From positions 1-5,809 of the forward strand of contig CAZCXP010000152.1 of NCBI GenBank assembly GCA_964502665.1: 5,809 bases of DNA, given 5' to 3'. Of the stretch, positions 1-5,704 are shown piece by piece; the first letter of the stretch is position 1; each line of letters starts with the position of its first letter. Made by a program: the position numbers and the translations under genes. Origin of the DNA: SOKG01 sp964502665 (GTDB taxonomy: Bacteria; Chloroflexota; Dehalococcoidia; SZUA-161). The notes under the pieces were generated by a model that was not told where the DNA came from, did no database searches, and saw nothing but the letters and a program-made list of their open reading frames with translations.

Positions 1-119
1 TCAGATACACGCACTATCTTCAGGATTCGTTGGTGGGCACCACCCATTGCGTTTATACCCTTGGTCAGATACACGCACTATCTTCAGGATTCGTTGGTGG
101 GCACCACCCATTGCGTTTA
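1..119. repeat. Two tandem copies of a 55-bp repeat, period 64 bp
   Basis: Bases 1-55 and 65-119 are identical over all 55 positions and are separated by a 9-bp spacer (56-64). Each copy contains the short inverted repeat GGTGG-GCA-CCACC (32-44 and 96-108), which could fold into a 5-bp stem with a 3-nt loop. The second copy ends three bases before the trmD stop codon, so the repeat lies directly downstream of trmD in the direction of transcription. A minus-strand reading frame runs through both copies but has no recognisable protein character. The element resembles intergenic REP or MITE-like repeats with a GGTGGGCACC core that are scattered through many environmental bacterial genomes; that family assignment is from memory. 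Because copy 1 starts at base 1, the array may continue outside the window. Confidence 0.85.
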
Positions 120-122
120 GTA

Positions 123-857
123 TCAACTGCGAGATATCAACCCCCTCTCTTCCGGGGAGAGGTCGGCCTTCCCTAAGAGTTCGGGACGGCGGCGGAGGGT
201 GCGCCGAATTGACTGCTCCCTGCGCCAGGTGGCTATCTGGGCATGATTTCCTGAGAGCAACACCTGGGGCACCTCCCACCCACGATATGTCTGGGGGCGA
301 GTATATTGAGGGTATTCCAGGAGGCCTCTTGTGTATGAATCATCCTTTGCTGACCCCTCGGAGCCCAGAACCCCGGGCAGTTGCCTGACCACGGCGTCAA
401 CGACTACCATCGCTGCCAGCTCGCCACCTGTTAGCACGTAGTCACCGATGCTGATCTCATCGGTGGCCAGGTGTTCTCTAACTCTTTCATCGATCCCCTC
501 ATAATGCCCGCAAATGAGGATCACCCGGTCAAGGGCTGCCAGCTCACCTGCGATCTTCTGATTGAAAACCCTCCCCTGGGGGGTAAGCAGGATGACCGGT
601 GCAGAGGAATGGGCGCTCTCTGCCCTTATTGCCTCTATCGCCTCAAATATTGGCTCCGGTTTCATCACCATGCCGGTTCCTCCGCCGAAGGGGTAGTCAT
701 CGACTACCCTATGCTTGCCCAATCCCCAGTCCCGCAGGTTGTGAATTGTGATACTGATCAGGTTGCGGTCCATCGCCCGCCTGACTATGCTTTCGGCGAA
801 GGGCCCGCTGAACATATTGGGAAAGAGGGTCAAAATATCGATGCGCATTTTCCCCAT
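123..857 (-). CDS. trmD: tRNA (guanine(37)-N1)-methyltransferase TrmD
   Basis: TrmD transfers a methyl group from S-adenosylmethionine to N1 of G37 in tRNAs with a G at position 36, which prevents +1 frameshifting; it acts in the cytoplasm as a homodimer. Numbering from the canonical MRIDILTLFP start, the protein has the N-terminal VVDDYPFGGGTGM segment (48-60), the SPOUT trefoil-knot motifs GHYEGIDERV (114-123) and SIGDYVLTGGE (133-143), Arg155 and Asp170 matching E. coli Arg154 and catalytic Asp169, and the C-terminal GNHAQI..WRR..S (200-213). Length is about 241-246 aa, near the E. coli value of 255. Three in-frame starts exist: GTG 863, ATG 857 and ATG 848. AGGTGAG lies 5 nt upstream of ATG 857, so I chose that, although homologues usually begin at the 848 methionine. 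It follows mogA by about 41 bp and probably shares its transcript. The usual neighbours rpsP, rimM and rplS are not seen. Confidence 0.97.
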   Translation of the reverse strand: MGKMRIDILTLFPNMFSGPFAESIVRRAMDRNLISITIHNLRDWGLGKHRVVDDYPFGGGTGMVMKPEPIFEAIEAIRAESAHSSAPVILLTPQGRVFNQKIAGELAALDRVILICGHYEGIDERVREHLATDEISIGDYVLTGGELAAMVVVDAVVRQLPGVLGSEGSAKDDSYTRGLLEYPQYTRPQTYRGWEVPQVLLSGNHAQIATWRREQSIRRTLRRRPELLGKADLSPEERGLISRS

Positions 858-898
858 CCCCACTCACCTTGCCGTCTAATCCTCTCCCATCCCTCCAC

Positions 899-1378
899 TC
901 ATTCTACCGCCTCACCCTTGATGACCTCGACAGCGTGAGGCAAGGCTGGCAGTATCACCGGCAGGCATTCTCGCACTGCCTTGGGGCTGCCGGGGAGGTT
1001 GATGATGAGGGTTTTGTTACGGGTACCGCACACTTCCCTGCTAAGCATACCGTGGGGCGTCTTCTCAAGGCTCTTCGCTCTCATCGCCTCGGAGAACCCG
1101 GGGATGGTCCTGTCTATCACATCAAGTGTGGCCTCGGGGGTGACATCGCGTGGGGCAAGGCCAGTTCCCCCGGTGGTAATGATCACGTCTACCCCCCTTT
1201 TGTCGGCCCACTCAGTTAACCTTTCTGCAATCAGTTCTCTTTCATCGGGAACAGTAGCGTAGTCCATTACACGAGCGCCGAGCTGAGAGATAATCTCACG
1301 AATAGCCTCGCCGCTCTTATCCTCGCGCTCGCCTCGTGAACATCTGTCGCTGACGGTCAGTATACTCACAGTAAACAC
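899..1378 (-). CDS. mogA: Molybdopterin adenylyltransferase, MogA/MoaB family
   Basis: MogA-type proteins adenylylate molybdopterin with ATP, preparing it for molybdate insertion during molybdenum cofactor synthesis in the cytoplasm. Counting from the GTG at 1378 (159 aa), the sequence opens MFTVSILTVSD, then shows DKSG (20-23), VPDE with Asp45 (E. coli MogA Asp49 equivalent), the TTGGTG loop (68-73), RDVTPEA with Asp78 (E. coli Asp82 equivalent), MLSREV (111-116) and NLPGSPKAV (127-135). The TGGTGxxxRDVTPEAT and LSR segments resemble MogA more than MoaB. The open frame extends upstream to 1555, but the extra 59 residues are unlike the family, include translated repeat and palindrome sequence, and cover a good promoter. 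GTG 1378 is preceded by AGGGGA at about 7 nt, so I prefer it. The gene lies upstream of trmD on the same strand. Whether the cell has molybdoenzymes cannot be seen here. Confidence 0.92.
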   Translation of the reverse strand: MFTVSILTVSDRCSRGEREDKSGEAIREIISQLGARVMDYATVPDERELIAERLTEWADKRGVDVIITTGGTGLAPRDVTPEATLDVIDRTIPGFSEAMRAKSLEKTPHGMLSREVCGTRNKTLIINLPGSPKAVRECLPVILPALPHAVEVIKGEAVE

Positions 1379-1406
1379 GACCCAATCCCCTACTTGCGTT
1401 CTATCT

Positions 1407-1434
1407 ATAGTATCACACCCAAACCCTGTTGCAA
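1407..1434 (-). promoter_or_regulatory. Predicted sigma-70-type promoter for mogA-trmD
   Basis: On the minus strand, TTGCAA (1429-1434) and TACTAT (1407-1412) are separated by 16 bp; each differs from consensus at two positions. Transcription would begin near 1400, giving a leader of about 22 nt that contains AGGGGA ahead of the GTG start at 1378. This position argues against the longer mogA frame. The call comes from sequence inspection only. Confidence 0.5.
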
Positions 1435-1518
1435 AGAGCGCCCTGGAGGATTCTTTGAGGAATGTCTCCAGCCAGTCGCCCGACATTGCTTGGCCCTTGT
1501 CCGAAAATAGTCTTTCTT

Positions 1519-1584
1519 CCGTTCGCCCTGAGCCCCCGCGTACGCGGGGGGCCATTCATGGTTCGACAAGCTCACCACGAACGG
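1519..1584. repeat. Composite palindromic intergenic repeat (REP-like) with a GC-rich palindrome
   Basis: The outer arms 1519-1533 and 1570-1584 are inverted copies matching at 12 of 15 positions; the three differences form a block, CCC in one arm against TGG in the other. Bases 1552-1584 alone form a hairpin: the minus-strand arms CCGTTCGTGGT and ACCATGAATGG pair over 11 positions, two of them G-T, around an 11-nt loop containing AGCTTGTCG. Between the partial left arm and this hairpin sits a perfect 18-bp palindrome, CCCCCGCGTACGCGGGGG (1533-1550). The GAGCTTGTCGA-centred hairpin is, from memory, a very common intergenic repeat type in environmental bacteria. The left arm looks like the first half of a second, CCC-type copy whose remainder was replaced by the GC palindrome. 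Confidence 0.75.
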
Positions 1585-1716
1585 CGTGTGGTATGTTAAT
1601 TCCCATCATTCGTCGATGGTCACGCGCCTATAGGGGTTTACTGGGATTTGAGTGAACCAAGAGTAAGCGGCGTTCAGCGAAAGCCCTGTTACCCATCCAA
1701 AACCGGCAAAAGACTA

Positions 1717-1745
1717 TTGACAACAGGGCAGGAATGTGCTAAAAG
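1717..1745 (+). promoter_or_regulatory. Promoter of the mraZ-rsmH-ftsZ operon
   Basis: A perfect TTGACA -35 (1717-1722) is followed after 17 bp by TAAAAG (1740-1745), four of six matches to the -10 consensus, preceded by TG at 1737-1738 as in an extended -10. The predicted start is near 1752, leaving a leader of roughly 27 nt before the mraZ ATG. The first GTGG box overlaps the -10 and the others lie in the leader, so a bound regulator would block polymerase. Confidence 0.7.
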
Positions 1746-1778
1746 TGGTGCAACGTGGTGTAAAGTGGGGCAAGGTGG
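1742..1778 (+). promoter_or_regulatory. Four-box MraZ operator, 10-bp periodicity
   Basis: GTGG occurs at 1745, 1755, 1765 and 1775, exactly 10 bp apart, ending on the base before the mraZ ATG. The boxes read AAAGTGGTGC, AACGTGGTGT, AAAGTGGGGC and AAGGTGG. MraZ of E. coli binds direct TGGG-type repeats at 10-bp spacing upstream of its own gene, and in mollicutes the reported boxes contain AAAGTG. Both properties match, and the neighbouring gene encodes MraZ. The last box also supplies the only purine-rich ribosome-binding candidate (AAGGTGG), so MraZ binding and translation initiation use the same bases. Confidence 0.75.
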
Positions 1779-2204
1779 ATGTTCCTCGGGGAATACGAAC
1801 TAAGGATCGATCACAAGGGGAGACTGGCTATCCCGGTCAGATTCAGAGAGGCATTCCGTGCTGGCCTGGTGCTTTCCCGGGGGTTCGACAAATGTCTCAA
1901 CGTTTACACTATGGCGGAGTGGGGGAAAGTGGCTGACAAGCTGGTTTCTCTGCCCCTGACCCGGCGTGATCCGAGGAGGATCGCCCGTTTTACATTCTCC
2001 GGGGCCTTCGATCTTGAACTTGACCGCCAGGGAAGGGTAATCTTGCCTCCCGCTCTGCGCCAGTACGCCGATATCAACGATGAGGTGGTTGTAGTCGGGG
2101 CATATAGCCACCTCCAAATCTGGGACAAAGGGCTTTGGGCTGCGGAGAAACAGTTTATGGCTGAGCACGCTACGGAGATCGCAGAGGCGGTAGATATACA
2201 GTGA
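1779..2204 (+). CDS. mraZ: Transcriptional regulator MraZ
   Basis: MraZ is a ring-forming DNA-binding protein with an AbrB-like double-psi fold that controls the division and cell wall (dcw) cluster, often repressing itself. The 141-aa product is of normal length and begins MFLGEYELRIDHKGRLAIP, the family N-terminus, which fixes the ATG at 1779. It has both MraZ repeats with their DxxxR signatures: DHKGR (11-15, followed by LAIP) and DRQGR (82-86, followed by VILP). FSGAFDLELD (73-82) and the YSHLQIWD segment (109-116) are also typical. The gene lies directly behind the four-box operator, and its stop overlaps the rsmH start. The short C-terminal tail after about residue 125 shows no motif. 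Confidence 0.97.
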   Translation: MFLGEYELRIDHKGRLAIPVRFREAFRAGLVLSRGFDKCLNVYTMAEWGKVADKLVSLPLTRRDPRRIARFTFSGAFDLELDRQGRVILPPALRQYADINDEVVVVGAYSHLQIWDKGLWAAEKQFMAEHATEIAEAVDIQ

Positions 2205-3145
2205 TGACGACTATGACTATCACTAATGTAACTGGCCATGAACCGGTTATGCTCAAGGAGTGTATTAGCGCTCTCCAGGTTCAGCGTGGTGGGAGGTATG
2301 TAGACTGTACCGTCGGCGGCGGAGGGCATGCCGCGGCGATCTTGGAAGAGAGCTCACCCGGGGGACAGCTGATCGGCATCGATGCCGATCCCAGCGCGCT
2401 CAGAGTGGCCCGGGGGAACCTCAAGCCCTATGGGAAAGACGTCATCTTGGTCAATGAGAACTTCAGATATCTGGAGAATATCTGTACCAGACATGGCTTT
2501 CACCCTGTAAACGGCATTCTCTTCGATCTAGGCATATCCTCCCTGCAGCTTGAGGAGGCGGGTCGCGGCTTCAGCTTCCAGCAGGATTCTCCGCTGGACA
2601 TGAGGTTCAGCGATAGACAGGCCATTACCGCAGCAGATATCGTCAATACCTATCCGGAGCATGATTTGGCCCGGCTTTTGCACAGTTATGGCGAGGAACG
2701 GCGGAGTCGGCAAATAGCGAGACGTATTGTGGCGAGACGCCCTCTGAGAACCACCCTGGAACTGGTACAGGCAGTGGAGCAAGCCGTCGCTGGAGCACGT
2801 GGCAGGATTCACCCAGCAACAAGGACTTTCCAAGCGCTGCGAATTGCGGTCAACCGGGAACTGGATAACCTGGAGGTTGCGCTGGAGCAGGCGCTCAATC
2901 TCCTTGGAAGCGGCGGCAGGATTGTGGTTATCAGCTATCACTCCCTTGAGGATCGACTGGTCAAGGGTTTTCTTCGCCGGGAGGCGCAAGGATGCCTTTG
3001 TCCTCCGGGAACGCCAGCCTGCATTTGCGGGCATACTCCTCAGCTCAAGATACCAGTCAAGAAGGCAATTAAGCCCTCTCCAATCGAGGTGCAGGCTAAT
3101 CCGCGGAGTCGCAGTGCCAGAATGAGGGTCGGCGAGCGCATTTAG
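2204..3145 (+). CDS. rsmH: 16S rRNA (cytosine(1402)-N4)-methyltransferase RsmH (MraW)
   Basis: RsmH adds a methyl group from S-adenosylmethionine to N4 of C1402 in the 16S rRNA decoding centre. Counting from the GTG at 2201 (314 aa; E. coli has 313), the SAM-binding loop is DCTVGGGGHAAAILE (35-49), followed by GIDADP (59-64), NENFRYLE (85-92), ILFDLGISSLQL (106-117), GRGFSF..DSPLDMR (121-135), YGEERRSRQIARRI (163-176), HPATRTFQALRI.VN.EL (204-221), VVISYHSLEDR (242-252) and the CLC...CIC cysteine pairs (265-276) before the C-terminal NPRSRSARMR. ATG 2204 shares its A with the mraZ TGA (TGATG), so translational coupling is likely; GTG 2201 and ATG 2213 are alternative starts. I see no strong ribosome-binding site of its own. 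All family motifs are present and the gene appears intact. Confidence 0.97.
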   Translation: MTTMTITNVTGHEPVMLKECISALQVQRGGRYVDCTVGGGGHAAAILEESSPGGQLIGIDADPSALRVARGNLKPYGKDVILVNENFRYLENICTRHGFHPVNGILFDLGISSLQLEEAGRGFSFQQDSPLDMRFSDRQAITAADIVNTYPEHDLARLLHSYGEERRSRQIARRIVARRPLRTTLELVQAVEQAVAGARGRIHPATRTFQALRIAVNRELDNLEVALEQALNLLGSGGRIVVISYHSLEDRLVKGFLRREAQGCLCPPGTPACICGHTPQLKIPVKKAIKPSPIEVQANPRSRSARMRVGERI

Positions 3146-3156
3146 CCTCTCTAGTT

Positions 3157-3162
3157 AGGAGG
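3157..3162 (+). promoter_or_regulatory. Ribosome-binding site of ftsZ
   Basis: AGGAGG lies 5 nt before the ATG at 3168, the best Shine-Dalgarno sequence in the window. It decides the ftsZ start and would allow FtsZ to be translated more efficiently than the two genes before it. It sits in the 22-bp gap after rsmH, which has no obvious promoter or terminator. Confidence 0.85.
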
Positions 3163-3167
3163 GAACC

Positions 3168-4253
3168 ATGGCGACTGGGGCAGGTTTAAATAGTGGGACT
3201 AAGCCGGTTGAGACTGCTGTTGAGAATCTCACCCAGATCAAGGTCGTTGGTGTGGGCGGTGGTGGCAATAATGCTGTCAATCGCATGATTGAAGAGGAGA
3301 TCCCGGGGGTCGACTTCATCGCGGTAAACACCGATGCTCAGGCGTTGGTGAGATCGATAGCTCCGAGCCGCGTTCGCATAGGTGACAGACTTACCAGAGG
3401 GCTGGGAGTGGGTGGTGACCATACAATGGGCATGCTGGCGGCTGAAGAAAGCAGGGATGAACTCGCCGAGGCCGTTGATGGCGCCGACATGATATTCATA
3501 ACTGCGGGCATGGGCGGGGGCACGGGCACCGGCGCTGCGCCGGTGGTCGCCGAGATCGCAAAGGGCCTTGGCATCCTCACCATCGCCATAGTCACCAAGC
3601 CTTTTAACTTTGAAGGCGTCTACCGCGCAAGAGTAGCTGAGGAGGGTATCGTACGGCTCAAAGAGAGGGCTGACAGTATAGTCGTCGTTCCCAATGAACG
3701 TCTCCTAACCATGTGCGATGCCAATGTCTCGATCGAAGCCGCATTCAAGATGGTTGATGACGTGCTATTCCGCAGCGTTGAAGGCATTTCCGAGGTGATT
3801 ACCTGCTTAGGCAACATCAACCTCGATTTCAATGATGTGAAAGCCATTATGAATGAGGCTGGTCACGCCTGGATATCCATGGGTTATGGTAGCGGCGAAA
3901 CCCGGGCTGTTGATGCCGCCAGGGCCGCCATTGTCAGCCCCCTGTTCGATTTCTCCATCGAGAGAGCACAGAGGATCCTGTTCAATATCATCTACAACGA
4001 CCTCGCCCTTTCCGAGGTTAACCAGGCAGCAGATGTTATCAGACAGGTGGCAGATCCCAATGCCCAGATAATCTTTGGCCTGGCGACTGACCCTGGCATC
4101 GGTCGTAATGTAAAGCTCACCCTGATCGCAACCGGCTTCCGAGAAGGCGGTGACCATGTGGAGAGTGAAGACACGACGACTGACGATGGGGACGATCTAC
4201 CTGAGCTCTCGGTGGAGGACAAACGCCGATCGTTTTTCCCTTGGGTTAGGTGA
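3168..4253 (+). CDS. ftsZ: Cell division protein FtsZ
   Basis: FtsZ is the tubulin-like GTPase that polymerises at midcell into the Z ring. The 361-aa protein has the nucleotide-binding core IKVVGVGGGGNNAVNRM (24-40), AVNTDAQAL (52-60), the tubulin signature GGGTGTG (116-122), VTKPFNFEG (142-150), and the T7 synergy loop NINLDFNDV (216-224), with Asn218, Asp220 and Asp223 in place for GTP hydrolysis in the neighbouring subunit. It should therefore be an active GTPase. Two departures stand out. The T3 loop reads GVGGDHTMG (80-88) where E. coli has GAGANPEVG. The C-terminus is a short acidic linker (about 331-350) ending in KRRSFFPWVR, not the usual DIPxFLR-type peptide that docks FtsA, ZipA or SepF. 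A 23-residue N-terminal extension precedes the core. The gene follows rsmH by 22 bp on the same strand; ftsL, ftsI, ftsA and mur genes are missing between them. Confidence 0.98.
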   Translation: MATGAGLNSGTKPVETAVENLTQIKVVGVGGGGNNAVNRMIEEEIPGVDFIAVNTDAQALVRSIAPSRVRIGDRLTRGLGVGGDHTMGMLAAEESRDELAEAVDGADMIFITAGMGGGTGTGAAPVVAEIAKGLGILTIAIVTKPFNFEGVYRARVAEEGIVRLKERADSIVVVPNERLLTMCDANVSIEAAFKMVDDVLFRSVEGISEVITCLGNINLDFNDVKAIMNEAGHAWISMGYGSGETRAVDAARAAIVSPLFDFSIERAQRILFNIIYNDLALSEVNQAADVIRQVADPNAQIIFGLATDPGIGRNVKLTLIATGFREGGDHVESEDTTTDDGDDLPELSVEDKRRSFFPWVR

Positions 4254-4283
4254 AGTCGCGCCTGCACTATTTAGAACCTAGGA

Positions 4284-4300
4284 TTCCTGGGAGCCAGGAA
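4284..4300. terminator. Small hairpin downstream of ftsZ
   Basis: TTCCTGG (4284-4290) and CCAGGAA (4294-4300) form a perfect 7-bp stem with a GAG loop, about 30 bp after the ftsZ stop. No T-run follows, so it may help termination or protect the 3' end rather than act as a classic intrinsic terminator. Confidence 0.4.
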
Positions 4301-4306
4301 CGGTGT

Positions 4307-4338
4307 AAGGCCGCAGGACCCAAAGCTCCTGCGGCCTT
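4307..4338. terminator. Probable bidirectional terminator between ftsZ and lysA
   Basis: AAGGCCGCAGGA (4307-4318) and TCCTGCGGCCTT (4327-4338) form a perfect 12-bp, GC-rich stem with an 8-nt loop. It lies between convergent genes, 53 bp after the ftsZ stop and 17 bp after the lysA stop, where a terminator serving both strands is expected. The U-tract is weak on both strands (only TT at the arm end), so termination could be inefficient or factor-assisted. Confidence 0.65.
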
Positions 4339-4355
4339 CCTGTGTCTGGGCTGAA

Positions 4356-5678
4356 TTAGACGACGTCGTAACGCATCAGGTCATCGTAGCTCTCACGGCG
4401 ACGAATAATACGTGCCTTACCCTCCTTGACTAGGACAACCGCTGGTTTCAGCGATGCGTTGTAGTTGGAGGCCAAAGCGAGGCAATAGGCTCCTGCTACC
4501 GGTATTACGACGGTATCTCCAGGGACAACCCTGGGCACTTTTACATCCTTAGCCAGGATATCACCCGACTCGCAGAACTTGCCGACGATGCTCACCTGTT
4601 CCACTTCATCCTCGCTGGCTTTGTTGGCGATCAGCGCTTCATATCTAGACCCGTACAGGGCTGGCCGGATGTTATCTGCCATGCCGCCATCTACAGATAT
4701 ATACTTGCGCACGCCGGGGATGTCTTTGGTTGCCCCTGCCCGGTAAACCGCGACCCCGGAGCGTCCCACAATCGCCCTCCCCGGCTCCACAACAAGCCGA
4801 GGTAGCTGCATGCCAAGCTCCTTGCTGCTGGACTGAATAGCCTCGGCAATAGCCCCAGCGTAATAAGCGACACCTTGAGCCGGAGCATCACGGGTATATT
4901 GAATGGCGAATCCACCTCCTACATTAAACTCGTGGAAATCGAGTCCATGCTTTTCTCTCATCTCAGCGGCGAACCGGAAAACGATCTTGATTGCTTCCTG
5001 GTAGGGCTCGGCAGAGAAGATGAGGGAACCCAGGTGCACGTGCAATCCAATGAGTCTGAGATTGGATGATGACACTGCCTCAATCACTGCTTCTTCTGCC
5101 TGTGCCAAAGCGATAGGTAAGCCAAACTTGCTGTCGATGACGCCGGTAGCGACGTGGCGATGGGTATGGGCGTCAATGCCTGGGGTGAGCCGAAGCAATA
5201 TATCCTGGGTGATCCCCGCCCCTTTGGCCGCCTCGTCGAGCAATGGAAGCTCGTAGAGGTTGTCCGCCACGATGCGGCCGACCCGGCAGGAGATCGCCAG
5301 TTCTATCTCTTCGCGGAGCTTGTTGTTGCCGTGGAAGTAGACCTTTCCCATAGGGAAATCGACCGATCTGGCTATACTTAGCTCGCCTCCAGAGACCACA
5401 TCGAGCCCCAGGCCCTCCTCCTTGATGATCATCGCCAGCGCCCGGTTAAGGAAAGCCTTAGCAGCGTAGATCACCAGGACATCACCGTAGCTCTGGCTGA
5501 ACTCCCTGCGGTACTCGGCGCAAGTTCGCCGCAAGGTAGCTTCGTCGAAGATGTAAAGCGGTGTGCCGAACTCAGCGGCAAGCTCCACCACGTCGCAGCC
5601 GCCAAGGGTGAGGTGACCTTTTTCGCTTACCCCTGCGGTATCGGGAAGCAGCGCCGACATCCTATCCAGAACTGACAT
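4356..5678 (-). CDS. lysA: Diaminopimelate decarboxylase LysA
   Basis: LysA is the PLP-dependent enzyme that decarboxylates meso-2,6-diaminopimelate to L-lysine, the last step of the DAP pathway, in the cytoplasm. Counting from ATG 5678 (440 aa), the fold-type III barrel shows the PLP lysine in IYAAKAF (Lys74), the active-site HVHLGS (213-218), the phosphate-binding VGGGF (253-257) and EPGRAIV (298-304). The C-terminal domain has CESGDILA (369-376), with the cysteine that completes the active site across the dimer, and GAYCLALASNYN (396-407). This set favours DAP decarboxylase over ornithine or arginine decarboxylases. The frame opens at GTG 5696, but that codon falls about 2 nt from the predicted transcription start and lacks a ribosome-binding site, whereas ATG 5678 has AGGGAAG just upstream. 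Length is normal (E. coli 420). No other lysine genes are nearby; it is convergent with ftsZ and probably transcribed alone. Confidence 0.97.
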   Translation of the reverse strand: MSVLDRMSALLPDTAGVSEKGHLTLGGCDVVELAAEFGTPLYIFDEATLRRTCAEYRREFSQSYGDVLVIYAAKAFLNRALAMIIKEEGLGLDVVSGGELSIARSVDFPMGKVYFHGNNKLREEIELAISCRVGRIVADNLYELPLLDEAAKGAGITQDILLRLTPGIDAHTHRHVATGVIDSKFGLPIALAQAEEAVIEAVSSSNLRLIGLHVHLGSLIFSAEPYQEAIKIVFRFAAEMREKHGLDFHEFNVGGGFAIQYTRDAPAQGVAYYAGAIAEAIQSSSKELGMQLPRLVVEPGRAIVGRSGVAVYRAGATKDIPGVRKYISVDGGMADNIRPALYGSRYEALIANKASEDEVEQVSIVGKFCESGDILAKDVKVPRVVPGDTVVIPVAGAYCLALASNYNASLKPAVVLVKEGKARIIRRRESYDDLMRYDVV

Positions 5679-5704
5679 GACTTCCCTTCCCTCCACTAGC
5701 AGCG

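Larger units (their letters stand above)
1379..1778. other. Divergent intergenic region between mogA and mraZ (400 bp)
   Basis: No coding sequence is supported here. From left to right it holds the mogA promoter (1407-1434), an AATGTC/GACATT inverted pair (1461-1466, 1482-1487) of doubtful meaning, the composite palindromic element (1519-1584), a small CCATC/GATGG pair (1603-1619), and the mraZ promoter and box array (1717-1778). Short frames across 1455-1655 and 1486-1379 look like noise: they cross repeats and show no family motifs. Bases 1585-1680 show nothing I can name. Confidence 0.7.

Noticed and set aside
1..119. CRISPR array
   Set aside because: There are only two copies, the repeat is 55 bp, the spacer is 9 bp, and no cas gene is present.
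1..279. Minus-strand open frame beginning at 279 and running through both repeat copies
   Set aside because: It overlaps trmD in another frame, and its C-terminal half is only the translated tandem repeat with no protein motif.
471..938. Plus-strand open frame opposite trmD
   Set aside because: It lies antisense to the well-supported trmD, has no recognisable motif, and is typical of a shadow frame in GC-rich DNA.
1455..1655. Small plus-strand open frame in the mogA-mraZ intergenic region
   Set aside because: It reads across the palindromic repeat, with no ribosome-binding site or protein-like composition.
1736..1936. Plus-strand frame overlapping the start of mraZ
   Set aside because: It translates the operator boxes and then mraZ in the wrong frame; mraZ itself has every family motif.
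5679..5696. Upstream GTG start for lysA at 5696
   Set aside because: It lies about 2 nt from the predicted transcription start with no ribosome-binding site; ATG 5678 is better placed.
5679..5704. Lysine riboswitch ahead of lysA
   Set aside because: The predicted leader is about 20 nt, far shorter than the L box aptamer, and no L box sequence is seen.
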